A DNA stretch of 64,000 nt, from NCBI GenBank assembly GCA_000380225.1, contig KB904821.1:5278806-5342805 (forward strand), in the 5' to 3' direction. The translations under genes were made by a program, and so were the position numbers. The stretch is from a filamentous cyanobacterium ESFC-1 (lineage in GTDB: Bacteria; Cyanobacteriota; Cyanobacteriia; Cyanobacteriales; Spirulinaceae). The notes beneath the pieces are model-generated. The model saw only the letters and a list, made by a program, of their open reading frames with translations. It was not told the origin of the DNA and did not search any database. This document shows, piece after piece, positions 1 through 8,312 of the stretch (the stretch's first letter is position 1; the number at the start of each line of letters is the position of its first letter).

Positions 1-149
1 TTCTAGTGTTGAGCCTTTTTTAGAGTCTGCCATCTAGGCCAAAGTTTCTGACTCACTTTCTGGGGCTTGCATCCCACCTCCCCCCCGACTGCCGACTGCC
101 GATTGCCTACTGCCCCTTAGAGACTGATAACTGATAACTGATAACTGAA
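1..149 (+). repeat. Composite intergenic repeat, copy A
   Basis: This non-coding stretch matches, almost end to end, the sequence at 55165-55304, the related block at 54958-55104 and the reverse complement of 49271-49440. It runs from a TCTAG..TTGAGCC start through a CTTGCATCCCACC segment to heptamer arrays of the CTGCCGA and TAACTGA types just downstream of the minus-strand gene. The left end is cut by the window border. No ORF or promoter is evident in it. Confidence 0.75.
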
Positions 150-1550
150 TCACCCCCTCCAACGATCCAAAATTTCACAAAGTTGTTGAGCGAACAAATT
201 ACTCTGAGTGGTGAACTTTTTGGCGGTGGCGGCTTCGGTTTGGGCAGATTCGATGATGGTATCGATTTGTTCGCTCAGGACTGCTTCTACGCGCATTTCT
301 AGGGCTTGGAGGCGATCGCGACTGCGGTAATCCTGAGCTTTGTCGAGAACTTTTTGTAAGAGTTCGGTTAACAACTGTTGGCGCACATCTGCCCGTAACG
401 CCTTAAGATTGAGGAGGCGCGTCACTTGGTATTGGGCTTTGAAGCCAAGTTGTTGCGCGATCGCGCTCATGGATTGATTTTCACAGTGAAACAGTTGTAA
501 CCCTTTGAGAAATTCCGGGCTTTTATCGAGCTTACGGCGTTGTAAGCGGTTGACACGCTGTTTCAGAGTCAAATTAATGGCATTTTTTAAACCATTTCGC
601 AATAAATCGCGATAAAATTCTAAAAATTGCTGCGTTTCTGAATCCGGTTCTGCCGTTTGAGGACTCGCTAACTGTTCTAGGGGCGATCGCGCTGTTTCCT
701 TTGCAGCATCCAAGGATTGCACCGGAAACAAGCCACTGCGAAGATGTAAGCGATATTCTCGCACCCATTTGGCTAAAGTCTGCAATTGAGACAAAACCCG
801 TTCGGGAGAAGCCCCAATTTCTGAAAGTTCGCCAATTTGCTGAAGCTGTTGTGTAGTGGGCGGTTGACAGCGACGATTAAACGAACGAGAACGGGGATTT
901 ACCTTCGCTTCTGCCCCAAAATGCTGCCGTTGTTGCAAGCGGGCTTGACGATAAACTTGATGATACCCCGATAGCAGTTGAGCAGCGCGATCGCTTTCGA
1001 GGGGGCTGAGTTGGTGAAACTCCCTTAAAATGCGTTGGAGTTGTGGCGATTGCGTATCGTTGAGCAATGCCCAATCGCTGATTAAATACACCCCATTTTC
1101 ACTTAAAAAGCGGTTAATCTCGCGATGATGCTTCACCCGTAAATGTACCCAACCCGCCAGACTGCCGCGACGAGAATCATAACTGGCGAGAATTTGCTCT
1201 CCTAACGGTTGATAAGCCCCAGTCGAAAGCCTGCCGTCGTCATCGAGGACCAAAGGCAACAAATCGGTAACCCTAAAGCCGTGATTTGTGCCAAACTGAG
1301 CCACTAAATTCTGACAAGCTTTAGCAATTTGCCACGAAATAAAGCAACGCAAGCATAATTGAGCTAGGGGTGCATCAGAACTAAGCTCAAATAGACGGGT
1401 TTGAATCTCGGTATCGCTCAAAAGCTCCAGCCGAGTTGTTTCCGGGAAAACTTGGAAAAAATACTGTTTCGCGATCGCGAGTTCTGTAACTTTCGATTGT
1501 CCCGTTGAGGCCAACCTGACAACCTGATAATAGCGAGAGACAAAATCCAT
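150..1550 (-). CDS. Conserved cyanobacterial protein with sigma-factor-like helices
   Basis: A protein of 466 residues if started at the ATG at 1550; a TTG seven codons upstream gives a longer reading, but the ATG is the more ordinary choice. I do not recognise a named gene. Around residues 122-145 there is a basic helical stretch (SRRGSLAGWVHLRVKHHREI) that resembles the way sigma-70 region 2 proteins read in cyanobacteria. Around residues 360-385 a segment beginning MSAIAQQLGF looks like a helix-turn-helix, as in sigma region 4. The rest is rich in Gln and charged residues and predicted helical, with no signal peptide or membrane span. It is transcribed away from the WD40 gene. A role in transcription is an inference from these two segments only. 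Confidence 0.55.
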   Translation of the reverse strand: MDFVSRYYQVVRLASTGQSKVTELAIAKQYFFQVFPETTRLELLSDTEIQTRLFELSSDAPLAQLCLRCFISWQIAKACQNLVAQFGTNHGFRVTDLLPLVLDDDGRLSTGAYQPLGEQILASYDSRRGSLAGWVHLRVKHHREINRFLSENGVYLISDWALLNDTQSPQLQRILREFHQLSPLESDRAAQLLSGYHQVYRQARLQQRQHFGAEAKVNPRSRSFNRRCQPPTTQQLQQIGELSEIGASPERVLSQLQTLAKWVREYRLHLRSGLFPVQSLDAAKETARSPLEQLASPQTAEPDSETQQFLEFYRDLLRNGLKNAINLTLKQRVNRLQRRKLDKSPEFLKGLQLFHCENQSMSAIAQQLGFKAQYQVTRLLNLKALRADVRQQLLTELLQKVLDKAQDYRSRDRLQALEMRVEAVLSEQIDTIIESAQTEAATAKKFTTQSNLFAQQLCEILDRWRG

Positions 1551-1799
1551 GAGTGCATCCGTGACAATCAATGAGCGATCGCGGCGGAGGGATGTAGGGG
1601 AAAGCGAATGTTTCTACACCCACTCCATCTCTAACAAAATAATGGCTTGCTGCTCTTCTTTTGAGCAGGCAAGATACAACTACCATAACTCCCTCAAGGC
1701 TCAATGTTTTGGCCCAAGCTGGATTGATGTTGCTTCGATCTTTTTTGCCTACAATGAAAATCAAGCTTGCCGCCTTCATCCCCTGAGTCCGTAAAAACC

Positions 1800-2876
1800 A
1801 TGAAACACCGTTTCAGTAAAATTCAATATCTGCCGCGATGGGCGATTGGGCTAGGGGGCGCAATTGTTGGGGTGGGCGCGATCGCAGGCGGTTATTGGTT
1901 TTTCGCTCAATCCCAGTCATCCTCTCCCCCCCCCGAAGTTCCGGCCACCTCGGTTACTCTTGCGACTGAAACCCCACCCCCTCCGGCGCTTCCCTTTCAA
2001 AATTTAGGAGAGGTTGAGATTTTTGCCACCACCACCAGTCCCATTCGCGCCCTTGCCATTAGTCCTGATAATCGTTTCCTGGCCAGCGGCCATGATGATG
2101 GTACGATTCAAATCTGGGATGTCGCTACGGCTCAACTTCGCTATACCATTACAGATCATAAATTTGCCGTATTGTCTTTAGATATTAGTCCTGACGGTCA
2201 AACCCTAGCAAGTGCCAGTCGCGATCGCACCGTGAAACTTTGGAACCTAGCCACCGGACAACTCCAAGTTTCCCTCAATCGCCATCAAGATGCCGCCAGT
2301 TCCGTTATCTTTAACCCCAACGGTCAGCAGGTCATTAGTGGCAGTCGCGATGGTACGATTAACATTTGGGATTGGCGCACAGGTCAACTCCTCAAATCCT
2401 TTGCTGAACAATCCTTTCCCATTTACTCCGTCGCCATTAGTCCCGATAATCGTTGGATTGCCAGTGGCGGCTTTCAAGCCATTAAACTCTGGGATGTGGA
2501 AACCGGGGAAATTGCTCGTACTCTAACCGGTCATTACAAAGATGTGAACTCTCTAGGATTTAGCCCAGACAGTCAATTTTTGATTAGCGGTAGTCGCGAT
2601 CGCGCCGTTAATATTTGGGAAATAGAAACCGGAACCGCCCTACACAACCTTTTTGGTCACTACCTCGAAGTCGAAACCGTTGCCATACATCCCCAAGGAA
2701 CCATTTTAGCCAGTGGCAGTGCCGATAAAACCATTAAACTCTGGCATCTCAAATCGGGAAAGCTACTCAAAACCCTCGAAGAAGCCAACGGTAAAGTCAC
2801 CGCGATCGCCATTAGCGAAGATGGCAAATATTTAGTGAGTGCCAGCCAAGACCGTAAAATCCGGATTTGGCAATAA
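1800..2876 (+). CDS. Membrane-anchored seven-repeat WD40 protein
   Basis: The ATG at 1800 gives 358 residues; an in-frame TTG at 1767 would add eleven residues with no better start signal. Residues about 13-35 form one hydrophobic span after a short basic N-terminus, so the protein is probably anchored in the membrane or secreted. A Pro/Ser/Thr-rich linker follows. From about residue 65 to the end there are seven WD repeats, each ending in an IWD, LWN or similar motif; the last ends in RIWQ at the C-terminus. Seven repeats close one complete beta-propeller. Such propellers are scaffolds for protein binding; the partner cannot be told from context. No kinase or caspase domain is attached, unlike many cyanobacterial WD40 proteins. 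Confidence 0.85.
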   Translation: MKHRFSKIQYLPRWAIGLGGAIVGVGAIAGGYWFFAQSQSSSPPPEVPATSVTLATETPPPPALPFQNLGEVEIFATTTSPIRALAISPDNRFLASGHDDGTIQIWDVATAQLRYTITDHKFAVLSLDISPDGQTLASASRDRTVKLWNLATGQLQVSLNRHQDAASSVIFNPNGQQVISGSRDGTINIWDWRTGQLLKSFAEQSFPIYSVAISPDNRWIASGGFQAIKLWDVETGEIARTLTGHYKDVNSLGFSPDSQFLISGSRDRAVNIWEIETGTALHNLFGHYLEVETVAIHPQGTILASGSADKTIKLWHLKSGKLLKTLEEANGKVTAIAISEDGKYLVSASQDRKIRIWQ

Positions 2877-3038
2877 ACCTTTCTTACCCGCTTTTTTTTC
2901 CTTGGAAGTTTAATTAGTTTTTAAGAACGACCATTCTAGTAAGAAGTTTCTGTAAAGCCTTGCGAAAACTATCGACAGACATTCGGGATTAAGGCAAAGT
3001 GAAGGTAAGCAACGGAACAAAAGAGGTTTTAAAAAGTC

Positions 3039-3848
3039 ATGTTCAACTCGAAAAAGGCTCTCCAAGCAGGTATAACAGCAGTCGCTTTGTGTGCAGGTTT
3101 AGCCTCATCTGCTCAAGCCGCGTCCTTCACAACCAACTACACCGCTACCGGAAGCAACGCGGACACAGGCGATATCTGGCTCGATTCTATCGAGTTGAAC
3201 GGTAGATTAATCACTGATTTCTCCTTCGTCACCAAAGGCACAATCAACCAAAACGATGCCTGGACTGGCGGCAATAGTGGTGCAGCCAGTGCCGATATCG
3301 GCGACAATGCCACCACTGGAGTCAAAGAAGAAGCCCTGAGCGAAGCGTCTCTCGTCACTAACTTAAGCGCTTTGGGGACTGGGGCTTACGCGGGCAAAAC
3401 CAACCTTAACAACATCATCGACACCGAAGATAGCGGTAAATTTGAACTTGATCTCAGCTTCGATAAAGCCATTGACAACATTTTGTTATGGGAACGGGGC
3501 ATGAACAGTAAAATTGGCGTTCAAGCCTTGGATACCGCCGGAAACTTAATTGGTAATTTCCTCGAATTAAGCTCCAAAAACTGGGATTACGCGGGCTATG
3601 ACATCAACACGAAAGAAATTGGGGGTTCTCAAAAAGTGGGTTCCCTGGCTGTCTCCTTAGCCGACTTGGGCTTAACCGATGCCATTAGCAGCATCCGCGT
3701 CACCAGCAAAGGCTCCTCCTACAAAGGGCCCGACTGGAAACTGGCAGGTACCACTTCTGTCCCTGAACCTGGTGCTGTGGCTGGTTTAGTCGCTTTGGGT
3801 TTGTTGGGTACTGTGGTCAAACGCAAGCGCTCTGCTAAAAACGCTTAA
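3039..3848 (+). CDS. PEP-CTERM sorting-domain exported protein
   Basis: This 269-residue protein starts with a clear signal peptide ending near AQA at residue 27. It ends with a PEP-CTERM tail: SVPEP at about 240-244, a hydrophobic stretch, and a basic end (KRKRSAKN). In the family this tail is recognised by an exosortase that cleaves and sorts the protein to the cell surface or exopolysaccharide. The body is rich in Gly, Asn, Asp, Ser and Thr, has no cysteine beyond the signal peptide, and resembles no enzyme I know. An AGAGG lies about 13 bases before the ATG. A rho-independent terminator follows the stop, so the gene is probably monocistronic. No exosortase gene is in the window. Confidence 0.85.
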   Translation: MFNSKKALQAGITAVALCAGLASSAQAASFTTNYTATGSNADTGDIWLDSIELNGRLITDFSFVTKGTINQNDAWTGGNSGAASADIGDNATTGVKEEALSEASLVTNLSALGTGAYAGKTNLNNIIDTEDSGKFELDLSFDKAIDNILLWERGMNSKIGVQALDTAGNLIGNFLELSSKNWDYAGYDINTKEIGGSQKVGSLAVSLADLGLTDAISSIRVTSKGSSYKGPDWKLAGTTSVPEPGAVAGLVALGLLGTVVKRKRSAKNA

Positions 3849-3909
3849 TGTCGGGTTTTAAAGCTTAAATTTCGCTCTTTCTGATAATTTACGGTTTGTT
3901 GTAGATAAG

Positions 3910-3944
3910 TTCTTGGTTTCTCTAGAGAAGCCAAGAATTTTTTT
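3910..3944 (+). terminator. Rho-independent terminator after PEP-CTERM gene
   Basis: A 13-bp stem (TTCTTGGTTTCTC with GAGAAGCCAAGAA, one G-T pair) with a two-base loop is followed by seven T residues. It sits 61 bases after the stop codon of the PEP-CTERM gene. Confidence 0.85.
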
Positions 3945-3990
3945 GAGTCTCAAGTCATGAACCTAGCGCCATCCCAAGAACCAATGACGA

Positions 3991-6339
3991 ATGACAAACA
4001 ACTACAATGAAATTGTCCTTCAAAACGCGATCGCCATGGCTGTAAACTCCTCTGTGTGGCAACTCCTCCCCGAAGTCGAACCGCCCCAATGGTTACTTAA
4101 TGCCGTTCAACAAGCCGTACCGCAGTCGAAGGGCAAATTTGCCGCGCAACTACTGTGGCGACGCGGGATTGAGGATTTAGAGACGCTCCAGGGCTTTCTC
4201 GATCCGGGCTGCTATCAACCCAAAAGCCCCTTTGAATTTGGTCAGGAAATGAAGCAAGCGGTACGAAGACTGCTGCAAGCCCGTGAAACTGGCGAAAAAG
4301 TCACGATTTGGGGCGATTTTGATGCCGATGGCGTAACCTCTACCAGCGTCCTTTGGGATGGCTTGGGGCAGTTTTTCCCGCAATATTTGCAACTGGATTA
4401 TTACATCCCCAATCGCTTTAAAGAGTCCCACGGCTTAAATAATGATGGCATTGAGAAGTTAGCCAATCAAGGAACCGGATTAATCGTCACTTGCGACACC
4501 GGAAGCACGAATTTAAGCGAAATTGACTATGCTCGCAGTCTGGGGGTAGACATTATCGTAACCGATCACCATACCCTACCTCCAGAACGTCCCGAAGTCG
4601 TCGCGATTATCAATCCCCGCTATTTCACCGAGTCTCATCCCCTGTATCACCTTTCCGGGGTTGCAGTGGCTTATAAACTCGTCGAGGCGTTGTATGAAAC
4701 CCTACCGGATATTCCCCAAGAACCCCGCGAAAACTTACTCGATTTAGTCGCGATTGGCTTAATTGCCGATTTAGTACAGTTAAGCGGCGATTGTCGTTAT
4801 CTCGCGCAACAAGGCATCCAAAAGCTACAACAGCAAACCCGTAACCCCACGCGGCCCGGAGTCGCCAAGTTATTGGAATTATGCCAAAGATCGGGCGATC
4901 GCCCCACGGATATTTCCTTTGGTATCGGCCCCCGGATTAACGCCGTCAGTCGCATTCATGGAGACGCGAGTTTTTGTGTAGAATTGCTCACCAGTCGCGA
5001 CCCCCAGCGCTGCGAAACCCTGGCTATGGAAACCGAATTAGCCAATACGCGCCGCAAAGAGTTACAAAAAACCGTCACCGAAGCCGTTAAACGCAGACTT
5101 GAACAAGTAGACCTTTCCACCACTAGCGTTATCGTCCTCGATGACCCGCAATGGTCGGGGGGAGTCTTGGGTTTAGTGGCGGGTCAAATCGCCCAAGAAT
5201 ACGGTCGTCCCTGCATTATATTGCAAACTGACGGCGAAATGTGCAGAGGTTCTGCCCGTTCTGCCAATAACATTGATTTATACGAATTAGTCCACTCTCA
5301 AGCCCATTTACTACACCGTTTTGGCGGACATCCCTTTGCCGCAGGATTGAGTTTGCCCATCGAAAACTTAGAGTTATTTCGAGACGGAATTAACCAACAA
5401 TTACGGCAAAAAATTGGCGACCCCAGTCAAGTTACCACGACAGTACAAGCCGATTTAAAAGTCACAGTAGCCGATTTAGGCATGAACTTATTTCGAGAAT
5501 TAAAACTCCTCGAACCCTGCGGAATGGGCAATCCAGTCCCCAAATTACTGATCGAAAATTGCTGGTTTGACCGAGTTTGGAATAAAAATATCCAAGACTT
5601 TACAGGTAGAAAAGTTAAATATATTCGCACCTTTTTTAAACTCGCAGATGACACCCATCCCCAAGGTTTTCCGGGGGTGTGGTGGGGTCATCCCCAAAAC
5701 GAGATTCCCCAAAACGAACCTTGTGATGTGGTGGTGGAATTAGATTACAATTCCTACAGTAAAGACTACGAAGTGCGGTTGCTTGCGGTGCGATCTCGTC
5801 TCGAAAATCATCAATTAGATAATATAAAACAGGAGCAATTACTCGATTTCCGAGGTCAAGAAATAGAACCCAATCACCTTCCTTCCAACTCTATTGTACT
5901 CGCTGATTGTCCCTCCCAATGGGATCAACTCCACCAAGCTTATCATCGCGCCACCAAACAAATTAAACCCCTTGCTCTAGCTTATTCTAACCCCGAAACT
6001 AGCGAAACCGAACAAACTTGGCTGACTCTCCTTGGTATCGCCAAATACCTCAGCCGTACCCAAGAAAGCGCTACTTGGGCGCAACTATGCGATAAACTCA
6101 ACCTCAGTCGTCCCACCCTCGAAGCGGGTTTAGAAGCCCTAAAAAGTTTGGGTTTTAGTATTACGACTACCGCCGAAGATATCCAGATTAAACATAATCA
6201 TATCAGCCCTAAAGGGCTTACTACGAACAGTATTCAAAGGTTTCTCGATCTCGTCACCGAAGAACAATTCCAACGCCAATATTTCTACCGTGTCCCCCTC
6301 GAAACTGTACAAGGTATCGTTGAACAAACTCGCTGGTAG
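3991..6339 (+). CDS. recJ: Single-stranded-DNA-specific exonuclease RecJ
   Basis: RecJ degrades single-stranded DNA 5' to 3' in recombination and repair. The 782-residue protein has the DHH phosphoesterase motifs: GDFDADG near residues 108-114, VTCDTGS, then TDHH at 191-194, and the DHHA1 motif GGH at 445-447. An extra domain of about 200 residues after the core, ending in a winged-helix-like segment, is usual for cyanobacterial RecJ. The start is uncertain. The ATG at 3991 lies inside a heptamer repeat (CCAATGACGAATGAC), and the first residues are read from that repeat. The ATG at 4036, just after a GCGATCGC site, begins MAVNSSVWQLLP, closer to family N-termini. No good Shine-Dalgarno sequence supports either. 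Confidence 0.92.
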   Translation: MTNNYNEIVLQNAIAMAVNSSVWQLLPEVEPPQWLLNAVQQAVPQSKGKFAAQLLWRRGIEDLETLQGFLDPGCYQPKSPFEFGQEMKQAVRRLLQARETGEKVTIWGDFDADGVTSTSVLWDGLGQFFPQYLQLDYYIPNRFKESHGLNNDGIEKLANQGTGLIVTCDTGSTNLSEIDYARSLGVDIIVTDHHTLPPERPEVVAIINPRYFTESHPLYHLSGVAVAYKLVEALYETLPDIPQEPRENLLDLVAIGLIADLVQLSGDCRYLAQQGIQKLQQQTRNPTRPGVAKLLELCQRSGDRPTDISFGIGPRINAVSRIHGDASFCVELLTSRDPQRCETLAMETELANTRRKELQKTVTEAVKRRLEQVDLSTTSVIVLDDPQWSGGVLGLVAGQIAQEYGRPCIILQTDGEMCRGSARSANNIDLYELVHSQAHLLHRFGGHPFAAGLSLPIENLELFRDGINQQLRQKIGDPSQVTTTVQADLKVTVADLGMNLFRELKLLEPCGMGNPVPKLLIENCWFDRVWNKNIQDFTGRKVKYIRTFFKLADDTHPQGFPGVWWGHPQNEIPQNEPCDVVVELDYNSYSKDYEVRLLAVRSRLENHQLDNIKQEQLLDFRGQEIEPNHLPSNSIVLADCPSQWDQLHQAYHRATKQIKPLALAYSNPETSETEQTWLTLLGIAKYLSRTQESATWAQLCDKLNLSRPTLEAGLEALKSLGFSITTTAEDIQIKHNHISPKGLTTNSIQRFLDLVTEEQFQRQYFYRVPLETVQGIVEQTRW

Positions 6340-6643
6340 TAAGTCCTTTAGGGCTTTAAATTTATGTTTTTAAGTTATATCGTAGGTTGGGTAGAACGAA
6401 GTGAAACCCAACACAACCCATTATCTTTGTTGGGTTTCGTTCCTCAACCCAACCTACAACTGGTTGACTAAATCTCCCTTTGACTTATAACATTTTTATT
6501 TCGAACGTAAACTCGAATCTACGTTTTTTTCAATAACATCTCTATCGCCCTAATCAAGGCAGAGCCTTGTTTTTTCGTTCCCAGGTATAACCTAGGAACG
6601 AGGTTCAAGAGTTTGTAAATACTAGATGATGCAGTTCTTAAAT
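6340..6643. repeat. Gene-free spacer with hairpin repeats
   Basis: The spacer between recJ and the antitoxin-like ORF holds three structured pieces. At 6382-6457 an inverted repeat (GTAGGTTGGGT with ACCCAACCTAC) encloses a second inner TGGGTTTCG copy. About 40 bases of it (6421-6461) recur at 8269-8309 after the Uma2 gene. At 6555-6575 is a terminator-like hairpin, and at 6576-6600 an imperfect palindrome beginning CGTTCC and ending GGAACG, a type common in cyanobacterial spacers. No gene was seen. Confidence 0.7.
6555..6575 (+). terminator. Terminator-like hairpin
   Basis: A perfect stem CAAGGC with GCCTTG around AGA is followed by six T residues on the plus strand. It is 215 bases past the recJ stop. 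It may serve recJ or simply be part of the dispersed repeat around it. Confidence 0.6.
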
Positions 6644-6856
6644 TCATTCTTCCAAGTCTGCCATTAATTCCTCAACTGTTACTGTTTCAGTCTGTCCAAG
6701 TTCATATTCTCGGTGAGCCGTTGCAATATTAGCAGAAATTTCTTGGCGACGCTTTTGAGCTAATCTTTTTTGGAGAATTTCTACTAAATCATTTTGCTCA
6801 GTTTCTGATAAAGATTCTGCAATTTCTAGCACTTCATGAAATTTCATTTTTTCCAT
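6644..6856 (-). CDS. Small antitoxin-like protein, no toxin alongside
   Basis: A 70-residue protein with an amphipathic N-terminal helix (EVLEIAESLSETEQNDLVEI), a basic turn (KRLAQKRRQEI) and an acidic C-terminus ending ELMADLEE. This layout matches small cyanobacterial antitoxin-like proteins normally followed by a RelE/ParE-type toxin. Here nothing downstream on the minus strand (6340-6643) encodes a toxin; that space holds repeats. It therefore looks like an orphan antitoxin or the remnant of a module. A second ATG three codons in is equally possible as the start. The function is inferred from composition and length only. Confidence 0.6.
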   Translation of the reverse strand: MEKMKFHEVLEIAESLSETEQNDLVEILQKRLAQKRRQEISANIATAHREYELGQTETVTVEELMADLEE

Positions 6857-6930
6857 AATGGTTTAGCTTGTTTCTAAATATCCCATACTTTATTATTATC
6901 AAACTTTTTAATAAGTCAGCTTGAAAACTT

Positions 6931-7623
6931 ATGACCGACGCAACGACTAAACCCAAAGACGCGAATAAAATCCTGAAACCCGCCAAAATTGCTTGGTTTC
7001 GCAGTCAACTCAGGGCTTGGGCTGTTCAAAACTTGCGGGGCTTTCCTTGGCGCAGAACAACCAACCCTTATCACATTTTCGTAGCGGAATCCTTGCTACA
7101 AAAAACCGATGCGGCGGCGGTTGTTCCTGTCTACGAAGCCTTCCTCAATCGTTATCCTACCCTCGAAACTTTAGCCACAGCCAATGTCGAAGAAGTCGCG
7201 ACGCTTTTGCAGCCTTTGGGGTTATTTTTTCGAGCCGAGCGTTTATGTCAAGCTGCGGGCATTATCCTAGAACAAGATGGGGGTAAAATTCCCAATTCGG
7301 AAAAGCGCTTGCTGCAATTACCCGGAATCGGCAAATATTCGGCTAGGGCAATCCTCGCGAATGCGTTTTCTGAGCCTGCTGCGGTACTTGATACGAACGT
7401 TGCGCGGATTTTGGAGCGTTTTTTTGGTTTCGAGGGCGATCGCGTCAAATCTCGTTGTAAGTTATTATGGCAAACAGCAGAAAAAGCCGCTCCCGATGTT
7501 AATACAGATCGGTGGAATCTGACGCTACTGGACTTGGGAGCGCTTGTTTGTACCGCGAGAAAGCCGCGCTGTACGGATTGTCCGCTTCGGGAACAATGCC
7601 ATTTTCACGCCGAACAATTATGA
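6931..7623 (+). CDS. Short MutY/MIG-type HhH-GPD DNA glycosylase
   Basis: A base-excision repair glycosylase of the HhH-GPD superfamily, 230 residues. The helix-hairpin-helix reads LPGIGKYSA at 130-138. The catalytic Asp is D154, and Tyr136 lies 18 residues before it, where endonuclease III has its lysine. A 4Fe-4S loop follows at C207-X6-C214-X2-C217-X5-C223. The C-terminal NUDIX-like domain that lets MutY read 8-oxoG is absent; the protein ends soon after the Fe-S loop. The usual MutY LQQT motif is LLQKTDA here. This fits the short mismatch glycosylases (MIG, thymine from G:T) as well as MutY. Its stop overlaps the start of the Uma2 gene (ATGA), so the two are translationally coupled. Confidence 0.8.
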   Translation: MTDATTKPKDANKILKPAKIAWFRSQLRAWAVQNLRGFPWRRTTNPYHIFVAESLLQKTDAAAVVPVYEAFLNRYPTLETLATANVEEVATLLQPLGLFFRAERLCQAAGIILEQDGGKIPNSEKRLLQLPGIGKYSARAILANAFSEPAAVLDTNVARILERFFGFEGDRVKSRCKLLWQTAEKAAPDVNTDRWNLTLLDLGALVCTARKPRCTDCPLREQCHFHAEQL

Positions 7624-8252
7624 CCGTCTCACCCACCCTCTCTCCCCCGATAAACCGCACCATCCTGTCTAATATTCGCTGGCAAACCTATCAAGCCCTA
7701 GTATTAGACCTCGCGCAAACCTCCGGTAAACGCTTAACTTACGATCGCGGTCAACTGGAAATCATGACTCCTTTACCCGAACATGAAGTCACCAAACGTT
7801 TGTTAGGGCGCTTCGTGGAAACGACTACCGACGTTTTAGGGATAGAAATTTACAGTTTGGGGTCTGCAACTTGGAGTCGAGAAGATTTACAACGGGGACT
7901 CGAACCTGACGAATGTTACTACATTACCCAAGAAGCTGTGGTGCGCGGCCAGCTAAGTTTTGACCTCAAGGTTGACCCCTCACCTGACTTAGCGATAGAA
8001 ATTGACATTACCAGTAGTTCCCTCGACCGTTTGGGTATTTATGCTTCCCTTGGGATTGCCGAGGTCTGGCGATTTGATAACCAGGATTTAACCATTTATG
8101 TGCTGCGGGGGGGTGTTTACGAAATACAGGAGCGCTCTCAGGTGTTGTCTGTGTTAACCAAGTCGGATTTACTTCAGTTTTTGCAGCGTCGCGGCTCAAT
8201 GGGGGAAAATGCGTTGTTGCGTGAGTTTAGAAGTTGGCTAACCCGCGCATAG
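7620..8252 (+). CDS. Uma2 family endonuclease-like protein (DUF820)
   Basis: A PD-(D/E)XK-fold protein of the large cyanobacterial Uma2 family. The chosen ATG at 7620 overlaps the glycosylase stop by ATGA and gives 210 residues; the open frame upstream to 7512 lies inside the glycosylase gene. PDLAIEID at 122-129 supplies the family's Asp and Glu, and a TYDRGQLEIMTP segment near the N-terminus is typical. The family is predicted to cut DNA but most members are uncharacterised. The pairing with a DNA glycosylase is a notable context, though Uma2 genes are so numerous in cyanobacteria that it may be chance. The end is followed by the same 40-base repeat found after recJ. Confidence 0.88.
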   Translation: MTVSPTLSPPINRTILSNIRWQTYQALVLDLAQTSGKRLTYDRGQLEIMTPLPEHEVTKRLLGRFVETTTDVLGIEIYSLGSATWSREDLQRGLEPDECYYITQEAVVRGQLSFDLKVDPSPDLAIEIDITSSSLDRLGIYASLGIAEVWRFDNQDLTIYVLRGGVYEIQERSQVLSVLTKSDLLQFLQRRGSMGENALLREFRSWLTRA

Positions 8253-8268
8253 AGATGTTTTAAGCCCT

Positions 8269-8309
8269 TATCTTTGTTGGGTTTCGTCCTTCAACCCAAC
8301 CTACAACTG
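8269..8309. repeat. 40-base repeat shared with recJ 3' region
   Basis: The segment TTATCTTTGTTGGGTTTCGT and the following AACCCAACCTACAACTG recur, with two or three differences, at 6421-6461. The TTGGGTT and AACCCAA halves can form a hairpin. It lies between the convergent Uma2 and futC genes. Confidence 0.7.
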
Positions 8310-8312
8310 CAA

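Noticed and set aside
1549-1794. 81-codon plus-strand open frame before the WD40 gene
   Set aside because: It overlaps the start of the minus-strand gene and the divergent promoter region, and has no ribosome binding site or recognisable features.
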